From NCBI GenBank assembly GCA_945870035.1, contig CAMBQQ010000005.1, positions 1 through 64,000 on the forward strand: 64,000 nt of DNA. Reading direction: 5' to 3'. Position numbers and translations under genes: made by a program. Origin of the DNA: Rhizobium sp. Q54 (GTDB lineage: Bacteria; Pseudomonadota; Alphaproteobacteria; Rhizobiales; Xanthobacteraceae). Position 1 is the stretch's first letter. Each line of letters begins with the position of its first letter. Positions 41,001 through 51,410 of the stretch are shown in pieces. The notes below the pieces were generated by a model, which was given only the letters and a program-made list of their open reading frames with translations, was not told the origin of the DNA and did no database searches.

Positions 41001-42212
41001 TTAGCCCTTCACCAGCGGGCAGGCGCCGTCCTTGAGCGGCCGGAACGCCTCTTCCGCCGGAATGGTGGCGCGGACCTTGTACAGATCCCACGGGCCCTTC
41101 GACTCGGACGGCTTCTTGACCTCGAACAGATACATCGGATGGATCTTGCGGCCATCCTGACGGATCGTGCCCTTGCCGAACAGCTTGTCGTCGGTCGGCA
41201 TCGACTTCATCTTCGTCACCACCGCGGCGCCGTCGGAATCGCTCTTCAGTTCGGCAACCGCCTTCAGATAATGCGTGACGGCGGAATAGACGCCGGCCTG
41301 CACCATGCTGGGATAGAGACCCTTGTTGCGCGCCGCGAATTTCTTGGCGAACTCGCGGTTGGCGTCGTTCATGTCCCAGTACCAGGCTTCGGTGAACACC
41401 AGCCCCTGTGCCGTCTCAAGACCGAGCGCCTTGATGTCAGTCAGGAAGATCAGCAGCGCGGCGAGATTCTGCCCGCCCTTGACGATGCCGAATTCCGCCG
41501 CCTGCTTGATCGCGTTGGTGGTGTCGGCGCCGGCATTGGCCAGACCGATGATCTGCGCCTTCGACGACTGCGCCTGCAGCAGGAAGGACGAGAAGTCGGT
41601 GGCCGGGAACGGATGGCGCACCTTGCCGAGCACCTTGCCGCCGTTCTTTTCAACGACCGCGGCAGTGTCGCGCTCGAGCGCGTGGCCGAAGGCGTAGTCG
41701 GCGGTCAGGAAGAACCAGTTCTTGCCGCCGGTCTTCACGATCGCATTGCCGGTGCCGTTGGCGAGCGCCCAGGTGTCATAGGTCCAGTGCACCGTAGTCG
41801 GCGCGCACTTGTCGCCTGTGAGGTTGGACGCCGCAGCGCCCGAGATCAGGAACACCTTGTTCTTCTGGCGCACGATTTCGTTGACCGCGAGCGCGACCGA
41901 CGAGGTCGGCACGTCGACGATGACGTCGACCTTATCGACGTCGATCCACTGCCGCACGACGTTGGAGCCGACGTCCGGCTTGTTCTGGTGATCGGCGCCG
42001 ACGATCTCGACCTTGAGACCCTTGGCGGCGGCGCCGAAGTCCTCAACCGCCATCTGTGCGGCGACGACCGAACCCGGACCCGCCAGATCGGCGTAGGTGC
42101 CCGACATGTCGTTCATGACGCCGATCTTGACGACGCCATCGCTCACCTGCGCGTGCGCCGCTCCGGCGGCGAACACAGCCGCGAAAGCGACCGTACTTAA
42201 TAGACGTTTCAT
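41001..42212 (-). CDS. branched-chain amino acid-type ABC transporter substrate-binding protein
   Basis: Signal MKRLLSTVAFAAVFAAGAAHAQ; VVKIGVMNDMSGTYADLAGPGSVVAAQMAVEDFG. Confidence 0.95.
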   Translation of the reverse strand: MKRLLSTVAFAAVFAAGAAHAQVSDGVVKIGVMNDMSGTYADLAGPGSVVAAQMAVEDFGAAAKGLKVEIVGADHQNKPDVGSNVVRQWIDVDKVDVIVDVPTSSVALAVNEIVRQKNKVFLISGAAASNLTGDKCAPTTVHWTYDTWALANGTGNAIVKTGGKNWFFLTADYAFGHALERDTAAVVEKNGGKVLGKVRHPFPATDFSSFLLQAQSSKAQIIGLANAGADTTNAIKQAAEFGIVKGGQNLAALLIFLTDIKALGLETAQGLVFTEAWYWDMNDANREFAKKFAARNKGLYPSMVQAGVYSAVTHYLKAVAELKSDSDGAAVVTKMKSMPTDDKLFGKGTIRQDGRKIHPMYLFEVKKPSESKGPWDLYKVRATIPAEEAFRPLKDGACPLVKG

Positions 42213-42250
42213 AGCATCCCTCCTTGTTATCGTGCCCGACGGGCACATTC

Positions 42251-42976
42251 TTAAACTCCGAGATAGTCGTGCAGCTTCTCGATATTGGCGTCCAGTTCGG
42301 CATTGGCGAACTGATCGATGATACGCCCGTGCTCCATGACGTAGTAGCGATCCGCCACGGTCGAGGCGAAGCGGAAATTCTGTTCGACCAGCAGGATGGT
42401 GAAACCCTGCTCCTTCAGCGACCTTATAGTCTTGCCGATCTGCTGGATGATGACAGGGGCAAGACCTTCGGTCGGCTCGTCGAGCAGCAGCAGCCGCGCG
42501 CCGGTGCGCAAAATGCGGCCGATCGCCAGCATCTGCTGTTCGCCGCCGGACAGCTTGGTGCCCTGGCTGGAGCCGAGACGCTCTTTAAGATTTGGGAACA
42601 GGTCGAAAATCTGCGCGAGCGACAACCCGCCCGGCCGGATCACCGGCGGCAGCAGCAGGTTTTCCTCGACATTGAGGCTGGCGAAGATGCCGCGCTCTTC
42701 CGGGCACAATGCAATGCCGGCGCGCGCGATCTGGTTGGACATCATGCCGATCAGTTCCTGGCCCTCGAAGCGCACCGAGCCGGTGCGCTGCGTGACGATG
42801 CCCATGATCGATTTCATGGTCGTGGTCTTGCCCGCGCCGTTGCGGCCGAGCAGCGTCACGACCTCGCCTTCGCGCACGTCGAAATTGACGCCGTGCAGGA
42901 TGTGGGATTCGCCGTACCAGGCTTGCAGGTCCTTGACCGAAAGCAGCGGGGCGGTGACGTCAAGCATGTCCGACAC
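42251..42976 (-). CDS. livF: ABC transporter ATP-binding protein (LivF)
   Basis: LLGRNGAGKTTTMKSIMG, LSGGEQQMLAIGRIL, LLLLDEPTEGLAP. Confidence 0.96.
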   Translation of the reverse strand: MSDMLDVTAPLLSVKDLQAWYGESHILHGVNFDVREGEVVTLLGRNGAGKTTTMKSIMGIVTQRTGSVRFEGQELIGMMSNQIARAGIALCPEERGIFASLNVEENLLLPPVIRPGGLSLAQIFDLFPNLKERLGSSQGTKLSGGEQQMLAIGRILRTGARLLLLDEPTEGLAPVIIQQIGKTIRSLKEQGFTILLVEQNFRFASTVADRYYVMEHGRIIDQFANAELDANIEKLHDYLGV

Positions 42977-43715
42977 CCATATAGGCTTCGCGCACTTCCG
43001 GGTTGTTCGACACCGTCGCGTAGTCGCCTTCGGCCAGCACGCGGCCGCGCGTTAAAACAGTGATCGTGTCCGACAAGTCGGCAACAACAGAAAGATTATG
43101 CTCGACCATCAGAACAGTGCGGTTGGCGGCGACGCGCTTGATCAACTGCGAAATGCGCTCGATATCCTCATGGCCCATGCCGGCGGTCGGCTCGTCGAGC
43201 AGCAGCATTTCCGGATCGAGCGCCAAAGTGGTGGCGATTTCGAGCGCGCGCTTGCGGCCGTAAGGCAGTTCGACCGCGTTCCAGTTGGTAAATTCAGTCA
43301 GACCAACGTCGGCAATCAGTTCCATCGCTCTATCATTGTATTGATCGAGCACGGCGCGCGAACGCCAGAAGTCCATCGAATTGCCGCGCAGCCGCTGCAA
43401 AGCGATGCGGACATTTTCCAGAACGGTCATGTGCGGGAAAACGGCCGATATCTGAAACGAACGCACCAGCCCGAGCCGCGCGACATCGGCCGGCTGCATG
43501 TCGGTAATGTTTTGTCCCTTGAAGACGATGCGGCCGCGCGTCGGGCTCAGGAACTTGGTCAGGAGATTGAAGCAGGTGGTCTTGCCGGCGCCGTTCGGTC
43601 CGATCAAGGCATGAATGCTGCCGCGCGCAACGCGAAGATCGACCCCGCCGACGGCGGCAAATCCGGCGAACTCCTTGGTCAAATCCTCGGTTTCAAGGAT
43701 AATTTCCGCACTCAT
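42960..43715 (-). CDS. livG: ABC transporter ATP-binding protein (LivG)
   Basis: [52 protein letters not shown]. Confidence 0.96.
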   Translation of the reverse strand: MSAEIILETEDLTKEFAGFAAVGGVDLRVARGSIHALIGPNGAGKTTCFNLLTKFLSPTRGRIVFKGQNITDMQPADVARLGLVRSFQISAVFPHMTVLENVRIALQRLRGNSMDFWRSRAVLDQYNDRAMELIADVGLTEFTNWNAVELPYGRKRALEIATTLALDPEMLLLDEPTAGMGHEDIERISQLIKRVAANRTVLMVEHNLSVVADLSDTITVLTRGRVLAEGDYATVSNNPEVREAYMGVGHA

Positions 43716-43894
43716 AACCCAGCGTTCCCCTCAGCGCTTGTTCTGAGCAACGGTGACGGTTGCCGGCTGGCGTCTAAGGGGGTGTTATTTCATATCGTTC
43801 GTCAGATGAAAATAGCCGAATGCAGCCCGCGATGCCCACAGTTCGGGCACTGCAGGCCGCATGACAAAATTTGCGGCAATCGACGCAACGCCGA

Positions 43895-44665
43895 TCAGGC
43901 CGATTTGAACTTTTTAGCCAGCGCGTCGGCGTTCTTGGCGAGCAAGCCAACATCGGAACCGACGGCGACGAACAGATAGCCCCAGTCGATATAGCGGCGC
44001 GCTTCGTCCTCATTGCCGGTGAGGATACCGGCCGGCACGCCGATCGCGGTCAGCCGCTCGACCGCGTTCTTCATCGCGGCCTGCACGTCGGCATGCTGCG
44101 GATTGCCGACATGGCCAAGCGAAGCGGCCAGATCGGATGGGCCAATGAAAACGCCATCGACGCCGTCCACCTTGGCGATGGCTTCGATCTGCGCCAGCGC
44201 CTGACCGGTTTCGACCTGCACCAGCACGCAGATTTCATCATTGGCCTTGGTCAGGTAACCGGGGACGCGGCCATAGCGCGAGGCGCGCGCCGCGACCGAG
44301 ACGCCGCGAATGCCGTGCGGCGGATAACGCGTCGCGGCGACGGCGGCTTTCGCCTCCTCGACATTCTGCACATAGGGAATGAGCAAAGTCTGCGCGCCGA
44401 TGTCGAGGCAACGCTTGATGATGACGGCATCGTTCCAGGCCGGACGGACGATGGCGGTCGCGGTGCCAAGTTCCATCGCCTGCAATTGTGACAGCAGGTC
44501 GGGAATTTCGTTCGGCGAATGCTCGGTGTCGAGCAGCAGCCAGTCGAAGCCGGAGTCGGAACAGATCTCGGCGCCGATATTGCTGCACAGCGACTGCCAA
44601 AAACCGATCTGGAGCTTCCTGGCCTTGACGCCAGCCTTGAATGCGTTGCGCCTGAATTCCGGCAT
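43895..44665 (-). CDS. HpcH/HpaI family aldolase
   Basis: FWQSLCSNIGAEICSDSGFDWLLLDTEHSPNEIPDLLSQLQAM, VQVETGQALAQIEAIAKVDGVDGVFIGPSDLAASLGH. Confidence 0.94.
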   Translation of the reverse strand: MPEFRRNAFKAGVKARKLQIGFWQSLCSNIGAEICSDSGFDWLLLDTEHSPNEIPDLLSQLQAMELGTATAIVRPAWNDAVIIKRCLDIGAQTLLIPYVQNVEEAKAAVAATRYPPHGIRGVSVAARASRYGRVPGYLTKANDEICVLVQVETGQALAQIEAIAKVDGVDGVFIGPSDLAASLGHVGNPQHADVQAAMKNAVERLTAIGVPAGILTGNEDEARRYIDWGYLFVAVGSDVGLLAKNADALAKKFKSA

Positions 44666-44704
44666 AGTTTCTTCCCCTCGATTTTTTTGATCGGCGCTAG
44701 ATAA

Positions 44705-45487
44705 CTAGATGAACTGAATGGCGATGCCGCCGAGCGGCCCGTAGTCGGCGTGGATGGTATCGCCCTTTTGCGCGAACACAACGCGGGTGAACGATCCGGC
44801 CAGCACGATATGGCCAGGCTCGAGCGCATGGCCGAGCTGGCATATCTTGTTGGCAAGCCAGGCAACGCCGAGCGCCGGATGGCCGAGCACGCCGGCGGCA
44901 AGTCCGGTCTCCTCGATTTCGGAATTCTTGTACATGATGCCGCCAACCCAGCGCAGGTCGACGTCCAACGGGCCGACCGGACGGCCGCCAAGCGCGATGC
45001 CGGCGGCGGCGCCGTTATCGGCGACTGTGTCGACGATCTTGCGCGGATCGGCCAGCCGCGCATCGACGATCTCGATCGCCGGAATGACATATTCGGTGGC
45101 GCGCAGCACATCGGCCAGGCCGACGCCCGGCCCTTCCAGTCTCTTGCCCATGACGAAGGCCAGTTCAACCTCGACGCGCGGCTTGCAGAAATTGGCGTGC
45201 AACACCTTGGCGCCGTCGCCGATCATCTGGTCGTCGAGAATGTAGCCGTAGTCCGGCTCATCGATCATCGACGAGCGCTGCATCGCTTTGGACGTGAGAC
45301 CGACCTTGTGGCCGATGAGTTTGGCGCCGGCCGCGATCTTGCGGCGCGCGACCTCGGCCGAGATCGCATAGGAGTCGTCGATGGTGATCGCGGGGAATGT
45401 CTGCGAGAAAGGCGTGGCCTGTTTATGCTCCTTCTGGGCGTTTTCCAGAATATCGGCGCATTTTTTGCGATCGGCATCAGACAGCAT
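44705..45487 (-). CDS. 2-keto-4-pentenoate / 2-oxohept-4-ene-1,7-dioate hydratase family protein
   Basis: AISAEVARRKIAAGAKLIGHKVGLTSKAMQRSSMIDEPDYGYILDDQM; VEVELAFVMGKRLEGPGV. Confidence 0.93.
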   Translation of the reverse strand: MLSDADRKKCADILENAQKEHKQATPFSQTFPAITIDDSYAISAEVARRKIAAGAKLIGHKVGLTSKAMQRSSMIDEPDYGYILDDQMIGDGAKVLHANFCKPRVEVELAFVMGKRLEGPGVGLADVLRATEYVIPAIEIVDARLADPRKIVDTVADNGAAAGIALGGRPVGPLDVDLRWVGGIMYKNSEIEETGLAAGVLGHPALGVAWLANKICQLGHALEPGHIVLAGSFTRVVFAQKGDTIHADYGPLGGIAIQFI

Positions 45488-45600
45488 GGACGTTTCCCCC
45501 GTGTTTCGTGTCGTCTAGCGCCTCCCGCGGGAAATGAAAATGGGGCGAGCGCTGCTTTCGTTGCGAAGCAGCCTTGCGCGAAACGGGCGCGGCACCGCCG

Positions 45601-45822
45601 TCAATAATGCGGCGGCGGCGGGTCCGGCACCTCGCCGCCCCCGGCTGACGCCTGCGCCTCCTGCACCTGCTCGACCAGCCGCACCACTTGCCGGTTGAGC
45701 GCCTCCAACTGCTTCCACTGGGCGGCCAGGGCCTCGCTGAGGTCCTCGATGGCGCGCTCCTGATGCGCCCGGCCCATTTCGAGCGCCTCGACCCGCGTCC
45801 GCAACGTTTCGACGTCGTCCAT
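45601..45822 (-). CDS. slyX: SlyX family protein
   Basis: 73 aa coiled-coil with ALEMGRAHQERAIEDLSEALAAQWKQLEALNRQVVRLVEQ and terminal PPPPHY. Confidence 0.88.
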   Translation of the reverse strand: MDDVETLRTRVEALEMGRAHQERAIEDLSEALAAQWKQLEALNRQVVRLVEQVQEAQASAGGGEVPDPPPPHY

Positions 45823-45919
45823 GGCTCAACCCCGTTTTTTGACGCTTAGGTGCATTGCGGCGGACCATATCGCACCCGCAGCAAAAGTCTGAAATACTGC
45901 TGCCGGAACGGGAGAGCAC

Positions 45920-47341
45920 ATGACTTTCGATACCATTATCCGCGGCGGCACAGTGGCGACCGCGTCCGACACCTTCGCCTGCGATGTCGGCATCAAGGGC
46001 GGGAAAATCACCGCGCTGGGCAGCGATCTGGGCGAAGCCGCCGAGGTGGTTGACGCCACCGGCCTCCTGGTGCTGCCCGGCGGGATCGACAGCCATGTGC
46101 ATATCGCCCAGCCGTCCGGCCCCGGCATCGTCATGGCCGACGATTTTGCCTCCGCGACCCGCTCGGCCGCCTTCGGCGGCAATACGATGGTGCTGCCCTT
46201 TGCCATGCAGCAGAAGGGCGAGAGCCTGCGCGAGGTGGTGAAGGCGTATCACCAGAAAGCCGACGGCCAGTGCTACATCGACGTGTCGTTTCATCTCATC
46301 ATCGCCGATGCCTCGGACGCCGTGCTCGGCCAGGAACTCCCTGCCCTGGTTCATGACGGCTACACCTCGTTCAAGGTGTTCATGACCTATGAGGGTTTAG
46401 CTCTGTCCGACATGGAAATGCTCAAGGTGATGAGCGTGGCGCGCGAGACCGGCGCCATGGTGATGGTGCATGCCGAGAATTACGACGCCATCCGCTTTCT
46501 CACCGATCGGCTTGAGCAGGCCGGCAAGACCGAGACGAAGTATCACGGCACGTCGCGGCCGATCGCGGTCGAGCGCGAGGCGACGCACCGCGCTATTTCG
46601 CTTGCCGAGTTGATTGATGTGCCGATCATGATCGTGCATGTCTCGAACCGCGAGGCGATGGACGAGATCGCGCGCGGCCGCGCCCGCGGCCTGAAGATCT
46701 ATGGCGAGACCTGCCCGCAATATCTGATGCTGACCGAGAGCGACATGGACGGCCTCAATATGGAGGGCGCGAAATATGTCTGCTCGCCTCCGCCGCGCGA
46801 CAAGGAAAGCCAGCAGGCGTGCTGGGAGGGTTTGCAGCAAGGCATCTTCTCGCTGTTTTCGTCCGACCACTGCCCGTTCCGCTACGACGATCCCGAAGGC
46901 AAGCTGAACCCGAAGGGCCGCACCAGTTTCCGCTGGGTGCCAAACGGCATTCCCGGCGTCGAGACGCGGCTGCCGATCCTGTTTTCCGAAGGTGTCAGCA
47001 AAGGGCGGCTGACTTTGAATGAGTTCGTCGCGCTCTCCGCGACCAACCACGCCAAGACCTACGGGCTGTATCCGAAGAAGGGCACCATCGCAGTCGGCTC
47101 GGATGCCGACATCGCGCTGTGGGATCCGAAGCGCCAGGAAACGATCTCGCAAACGCTGATGCACGGCGGTTCGGATTACACGCCCTATGAAGGTATCTCC
47201 GTGAAAGGTTGGCCGGTGGCGACTATGGTGCGCGGCAAATTCGTCGTGCGCGATGGCAAACTGGTCGGCAAACTCGGCGGCGGCGATTATGTGCCGCGAG
47301 ACAAAAGCGAATTGGCGAAGCCGCGCACTGCGACGGCCTAG
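45920..47341 (+). CDS. hydA: dihydropyrimidinase (D-hydantoinase)
   Basis: TIIRGGTVATASDTFACDVGIKGGKITALG, VLPGGIDSHVHIAQPS, YTSFKVFMTYEG, GETCPQYL, SDHCPFRY. Confidence 0.95.
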   Translation: MTFDTIIRGGTVATASDTFACDVGIKGGKITALGSDLGEAAEVVDATGLLVLPGGIDSHVHIAQPSGPGIVMADDFASATRSAAFGGNTMVLPFAMQQKGESLREVVKAYHQKADGQCYIDVSFHLIIADASDAVLGQELPALVHDGYTSFKVFMTYEGLALSDMEMLKVMSVARETGAMVMVHAENYDAIRFLTDRLEQAGKTETKYHGTSRPIAVEREATHRAISLAELIDVPIMIVHVSNREAMDEIARGRARGLKIYGETCPQYLMLTESDMDGLNMEGAKYVCSPPPRDKESQQACWEGLQQGIFSLFSSDHCPFRYDDPEGKLNPKGRTSFRWVPNGIPGVETRLPILFSEGVSKGRLTLNEFVALSATNHAKTYGLYPKKGTIAVGSDADIALWDPKRQETISQTLMHGGSDYTPYEGISVKGWPVATMVRGKFVVRDGKLVGKLGGGDYVPRDKSELAKPRTATA

Positions 47342-47431
47342 ACACGATCAAGCCCAAGCCGGTCTTTCGCAGCGTTTACTCCCCGGTGCCCTTCGCGTAG
47401 CCTGACGATCCGATACCGGAGACCTGCGATC

Positions 47432-48361
47432 ATGGACGAGTTTTTCATTTTCATCGGCGCACTTGTCTTTGCCGTCCTGATTACCGTTTATTTCGGCGTC
47501 AAGACGGTGCCGCAAGGCTTCCAATGGACCGTCGAAAGGTTTGGCCGTTATCACAAATCTCTATATCCCGGCCTCAATCTGATCATCCCCTTTATCGACC
47601 TGATCGGCCGCAAGATCAACGTCCAGGAATCGGTGCTGGAAATTCCAAGCCAGCCGGTCATCACCAAGGACAACGCCTCGGTGATCGTCGATGGTGTCGT
47701 ATTCTTCCAGATCCTCGATGCCGCTGCCGCCGCCTATCAGGTACAGAATCTTGAACAGGCCATCGTCAACATCACGATGACCAATATCCGCACCGCGATC
47801 GGCGCGCTCGACCTCGATGAAACATTGTCGAAGCGCGATGAAATCAACCACCGTCTGCTGCAGGTGTTGGATTCCGCCACTGCCCCCTGGGGCACGAAGA
47901 TCACCCGCGTTGAACTCAAAGACATCAGCCCACCACAGGATGTCGTTGCCTCGATGGCCAAGCAGTTGACCGCCGAACGCCAAAAGCGCGCCTCGGTGCT
48001 GCTGGCCGAGGGCATCAAGCAATCGGAAATTCTCAAGGCGGAAGGCGAGAAGCAGTCGCAGATTCTCGCCGCCGAAGGCCGGCTCGCGGCCGCCAACAAG
48101 GACGCCGAAGCCCGCGAGCGCCTGGCGTCGGCGGAAGCGATGGCGACCAAGGTCGTATCGGAGGCCGTCGAAGGCGGCAACGTGCAGGCTCTCAACTATT
48201 TCATCGCGCAGAAATACGTCGAGGCGATGCAGGCGATCGGCGAGTCGACGAATTCCAAGCTGGTGCTGATGCCGTTGGAAACCACAGGCCTGGTCAGCAG
48301 CATTGCCGGCATCGCTGAAATCGCCAAGGACAGCCTGGCGCAAGTGACGAAGAAAACCTGA
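47432..48361 (+). CDS. SPFH domain-containing protein (stomatin/paraslipin, QmcA-like)
   Basis: TVPQGFQWTVERFGRYHKSLYPGLNLIIPFIDLIGRKINVQESVLEIPSQPVITKDNASVIVDGVVFFQI. Confidence 0.95.
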   Translation: MDEFFIFIGALVFAVLITVYFGVKTVPQGFQWTVERFGRYHKSLYPGLNLIIPFIDLIGRKINVQESVLEIPSQPVITKDNASVIVDGVVFFQILDAAAAAYQVQNLEQAIVNITMTNIRTAIGALDLDETLSKRDEINHRLLQVLDSATAPWGTKITRVELKDISPPQDVVASMAKQLTAERQKRASVLLAEGIKQSEILKAEGEKQSQILAAEGRLAAANKDAEARERLASAEAMATKVVSEAVEGGNVQALNYFIAQKYVEAMQAIGESTNSKLVLMPLETTGLVSSIAGIAEIAKDSLAQVTKKT

Positions 48362-48369
48362 GGGCCGAC

Positions 48370-48795
48370 ATGAACCCCTGGATCTGGGCGACAGGCGCAC
48401 TTGTAGCGGCGGTGCTCGAGATCGTCGTGCCCGGCGCCTATCTGATCTGGATCGCGGCCGGCGCTGCGATCACGGCCGTGATCAGCTTTGCGTTCGGCCT
48501 CGCCTTGGCGGCGCAATCGATTGTCTTCGTCATCGCCAGCAGCGTCGCCTGCGTCATTGGCTATTTCGTCTATCAAAAACTGATCAAGCCCGCCGCCGGC
48601 GATGCGCCGCTCAACCAGCGCGGACTGGACATGATCGGCGCACACGGCATCATCTTTGAAGCGATCGTCAACGGCCAGGGCAAGGTCAGTCTTGGCGACA
48701 GCGTGTGGCTTGCCGAAGGTCCGGACATGCCTGTCGGCTCAGCGGTCGTGGTGACCGGGCTGCGCGGCACGATTGCCATCGTCGCGGCTCGCTAG
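48370..48795 (+). CDS. NfeD family protein
   Basis: Short TM domain followed by OB-like LGDSVWLAEGPDMPVGSAVVVTGLRGT; directly after the SPFH gene. Confidence 0.88.
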   Translation: MNPWIWATGALVAAVLEIVVPGAYLIWIAAGAAITAVISFAFGLALAAQSIVFVIASSVACVIGYFVYQKLIKPAAGDAPLNQRGLDMIGAHGIIFEAIVNGQGKVSLGDSVWLAEGPDMPVGSAVVVTGLRGTIAIVAAR

Positions 48796-48813
48796 CCAGC
48801 AGAGGAGCATGAA

Positions 48814-49101
48814 ATGACCGCCTACGTCATTTTCGACGTCGACATCCGCGACCCCGCGAAATATCAAGAATTCATGGCAGGCGTGAAGCCGGCGCTGGAA
48901 GCGGCGGGCGCCAAGTATCTGGCGCGCGGCGGCGCCCACAAGGTGTACGAAGGCGACTGGACGCCACGCCGCATCGTGCTGCTGGAATTCCCCGACGTTG
49001 CCGCGTGGGAGACGTTCTACAACGGCTCGACCTATCAAGGCCTCAAGCACATCCGTGACGCCTGCTCGTCGGCGCGGCTGGTCAGCGTAGAAGGTTTGTA
49101 G
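48814..49101 (+). CDS. DUF1330 domain-containing protein
   Basis: MTAYVIFDVDIRDPAKYQEFMAGVKPALEAAGAKYLARGG ... RIVLLEFPDVAAWETFYNGSTYQGLKHIRDACSSARLVSVEG. Confidence 0.93.
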   Translation: MTAYVIFDVDIRDPAKYQEFMAGVKPALEAAGAKYLARGGAHKVYEGDWTPRRIVLLEFPDVAAWETFYNGSTYQGLKHIRDACSSARLVSVEGL

Positions 49102-49123
49102 AGATCGTTCCCGACGGCACTCT

Positions 49124-49408
49124 CTAGCGCGACCCCAGCTTGCGATTGACCCAGCCGAGAAATCTGGCCAGCGGCCCGCGCAGGAACGGCAGATCAAGCG
49201 CCAGCAGCGCCAGGCCGAGCGGCACCATCCAGAAGCCGAGGATCGGCAGAAAGCCGACGACGCCGCCGGCCATCAGCGCGACCGCCAGCGGCACACGCAG
49301 CCAGACCGCGCCCGGCCGGCGGACAAGGTCGAGCGGGCGCGACATCCAGTCCGGCAGATGGGTTTGCAGACGGTCGATTTCGCCGTGCAGATCGTCCTTC
49401 GCGGTCAT
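49124..49408 (-). CDS. hypothetical small membrane protein
   Basis: 94 aa; VPLAVALMAGGVVGFLPILGFWMVPLGLALLALDLPFLRGP, terminal WVNRKLGSR. Confidence 0.65.
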   Translation of the reverse strand: MTAKDDLHGEIDRLQTHLPDWMSRPLDLVRRPGAVWLRVPLAVALMAGGVVGFLPILGFWMVPLGLALLALDLPFLRGPLARFLGWVNRKLGSR

Positions 49409-49461
49409 GCGCGAACAAGCGCAATGACCGCGGAATGGTTCCGTTCGTCCGGCTGCGTCGC

Positions 49462-50127
49462 CTAATGCTTCAGCTTCGGGTCGACCGCGAACTTGGCTTC
49501 GGTGCTCTTGGTGATCTCGTCGAGCGACACGTCCGGCGCCAGTTCGATCAAGGTCATCCCCGAGCCTTTGCGGTCGATGGTGAAGACACCCATGTCGGTG
49601 ATCACCATATCAACGACGCCGGCGCCGGTCAGCGGCAGATCGCACTTGTGCAACAGCTTGGCCGAGATGCTGCCGTCCTTGTTCTTGGCGGTGTGCTCCA
49701 TGATCACGACCACCTTCTTGACGCCGGCGACCAGATCCATGGCGCCGCCCATGCCCTTGACCATCTTGCCGGGGATCATCCAGTTGGCGAGATCGCCGTT
49801 CTCCGCCACCTGCATCGCGCCGAGCAGCGCAATGTCGATATGGCCGCCGCGGATCATCGCGAACGAATCGGCCGAGGAGAAAAAGCTGGTGGTCGGAATT
49901 TCGGTCACGGTCTGCTTGCCTGCGTTGATCAGGTCCGGGTCCTCGTCGCCCTCGTAGGGGAACGGGCCGAAGCCAAGCATGCCGTTCTCGCTTTGGAGCT
50001 GAACGCTCATGCCGTCGGGAATGTAATTCGACACCAAAGTCGGAATGCCGATGCCGAGATTGACGTAGAAACCGTCGCGCAATTCCTTGGCGGCGCGCTC
50101 TGCCATTTGGTCGCGTGTCCAGGGCAT
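49462..50127 (-). CDS. scoB: 3-oxoacid CoA-transferase subunit B
   Basis: [78 protein letters not shown]. Confidence 0.97.
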   Translation of the reverse strand: MPWTRDQMAERAAKELRDGFYVNLGIGIPTLVSNYIPDGMSVQLQSENGMLGFGPFPYEGDEDPDLINAGKQTVTEIPTTSFFSSADSFAMIRGGHIDIALLGAMQVAENGDLANWMIPGKMVKGMGGAMDLVAGVKKVVVIMEHTAKNKDGSISAKLLHKCDLPLTGAGVVDMVITDMGVFTIDRKGSGMTLIELAPDVSLDEITKSTEAKFAVDPKLKH

Positions 50128-50129
50128 GA

Positions 50130-50858
50130 TCAGACCTCCTCACCGGTGGCGGCGGCGGGGACGCGCTTGCGCACCGTGCGTTGTTCGATGTGTTTCTTGG
50201 CGTCGGGAACGTGGATCAGGCGCTGCACGAAAACGCCGGGCGTGATGATGTGGTCGGGATTGATCTCGCCCGGCCGCACCAGGTGTTCGACCTCGGCGAC
50301 GGTGACCTTGCCGCAGGTCGCCATCATCGGATTGAAGTTACGCGCGGTCTTGCGATAGACCAGATTGCCTTCGTGGTCGCCCATCCAGGCATGCACGATC
50401 GCCAGATCGGCAACGATACCCCGCTCCATGATGTATTTCTCGCCGTCGAACTCGCGCTCTTCCTTGCCCTTGGCGATGTCGGTTCCGGCGCCGGTGCGGG
50501 TAAAGAAGGCGGGAATGCCCGCCCCGCCCGCGCGCAGCCGCTCGGCCAAAGTGCCCTGCGGGTTGAATTCGATTTCCAGCTCGCCGGCCAGATATTGCTG
50601 GGCGAATAATTTGTTCTCGCCGACATAGGAGGCGATCATTTTCTTGACCTGCCGGGTTTCGAGCAACAGGCCGAGGCCGGCGCCGTCGACGCCGGCATTA
50701 TTCGACGCGACCGTGAGGTTTTTCACGCCACTGTCGCGGATGGCCATGATGAGCACTTCGGGAATGCCGCAGAGGCCGAAGCCGCCACAGGCGATCAACA
50801 TTCCGTCCTTGAGGACGCCGGCAAGCGCTGCGGCGGCGTCGGGATAGACCTTCTTCAT
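50130..50858 (-). CDS. scoA: 3-oxoacid CoA-transferase subunit A
   Basis: [66 protein letters not shown]. Confidence 0.97.
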   Translation of the reverse strand: MKKVYPDAAAALAGVLKDGMLIACGGFGLCGIPEVLIMAIRDSGVKNLTVASNNAGVDGAGLGLLLETRQVKKMIASYVGENKLFAQQYLAGELEIEFNPQGTLAERLRAGGAGIPAFFTRTGAGTDIAKGKEEREFDGEKYIMERGIVADLAIVHAWMGDHEGNLVYRKTARNFNPMMATCGKVTVAEVEHLVRPGEINPDHIITPGVFVQRLIHVPDAKKHIEQRTVRKRVPAAATGEEV

Positions 50859-50956
50859 GTAATTCCTACCTAAACCCCGGGTCCGATATTCCGGGACGAT
50901 TTCTACATGGTCTTTCGCACCTGCGAAAGGTCCAGAAAAGACGTCACGGCCAAATG

Positions 50957-51289
50957 TTATTGCTGCGGCGGCGTGATGTCGCGCACCGGATTGCGCGGCC
51001 GCGCCGGGGCCTCCGGCGCAGGGACCGCCGCCGGCGCCGGCGCCGCGGCCGGGGCGGCCGGACCGGCCAGCCGCGTCGGCAGCGGCAGGCCGTGCGGATA
51101 ATAGGTCCAGGCGACGAAAAACACCGCGAACAGGATCGCCGACAGAACGGCCGACGTCCCGCGGCTGGCAAAGCCAATCAGGTTGCCGATGCCGCTGGCG
51201 ACAAAGGCGAGAGCGGCCAGCACCAGCACATAGAACCAGTCCACCTGGGCAAGATCGATCGGCATGTCTGACATTGTCGCAATCCTCAA
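50957..51289 (-). CDS. hypothetical membrane protein with Ala/Pro-rich tail
   Basis: 110 aa; two hydrophobic segments then PAAPAAAPAPAAVPAPEAPARP. Confidence 0.55.
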   Translation of the reverse strand: MRIATMSDMPIDLAQVDWFYVLVLAALAFVASGIGNLIGFASRGTSAVLSAILFAVFFVAWTYYPHGLPLPTRLAGPAAPAAAPAPAAVPAPEAPARPRNPVRDITPPQQ

Positions 51290-51410
51290 ATTCGTTCGCC
51301 GCCGCGCGCGATCCTAACGCGTTTGGCACTCGCCTGCCACAGGGCCCACCATGCGGGGCAACCATTCAAAAACTTTAGCCTATTCGCGACACGCGCTATA
51401 TACCCGCGCC

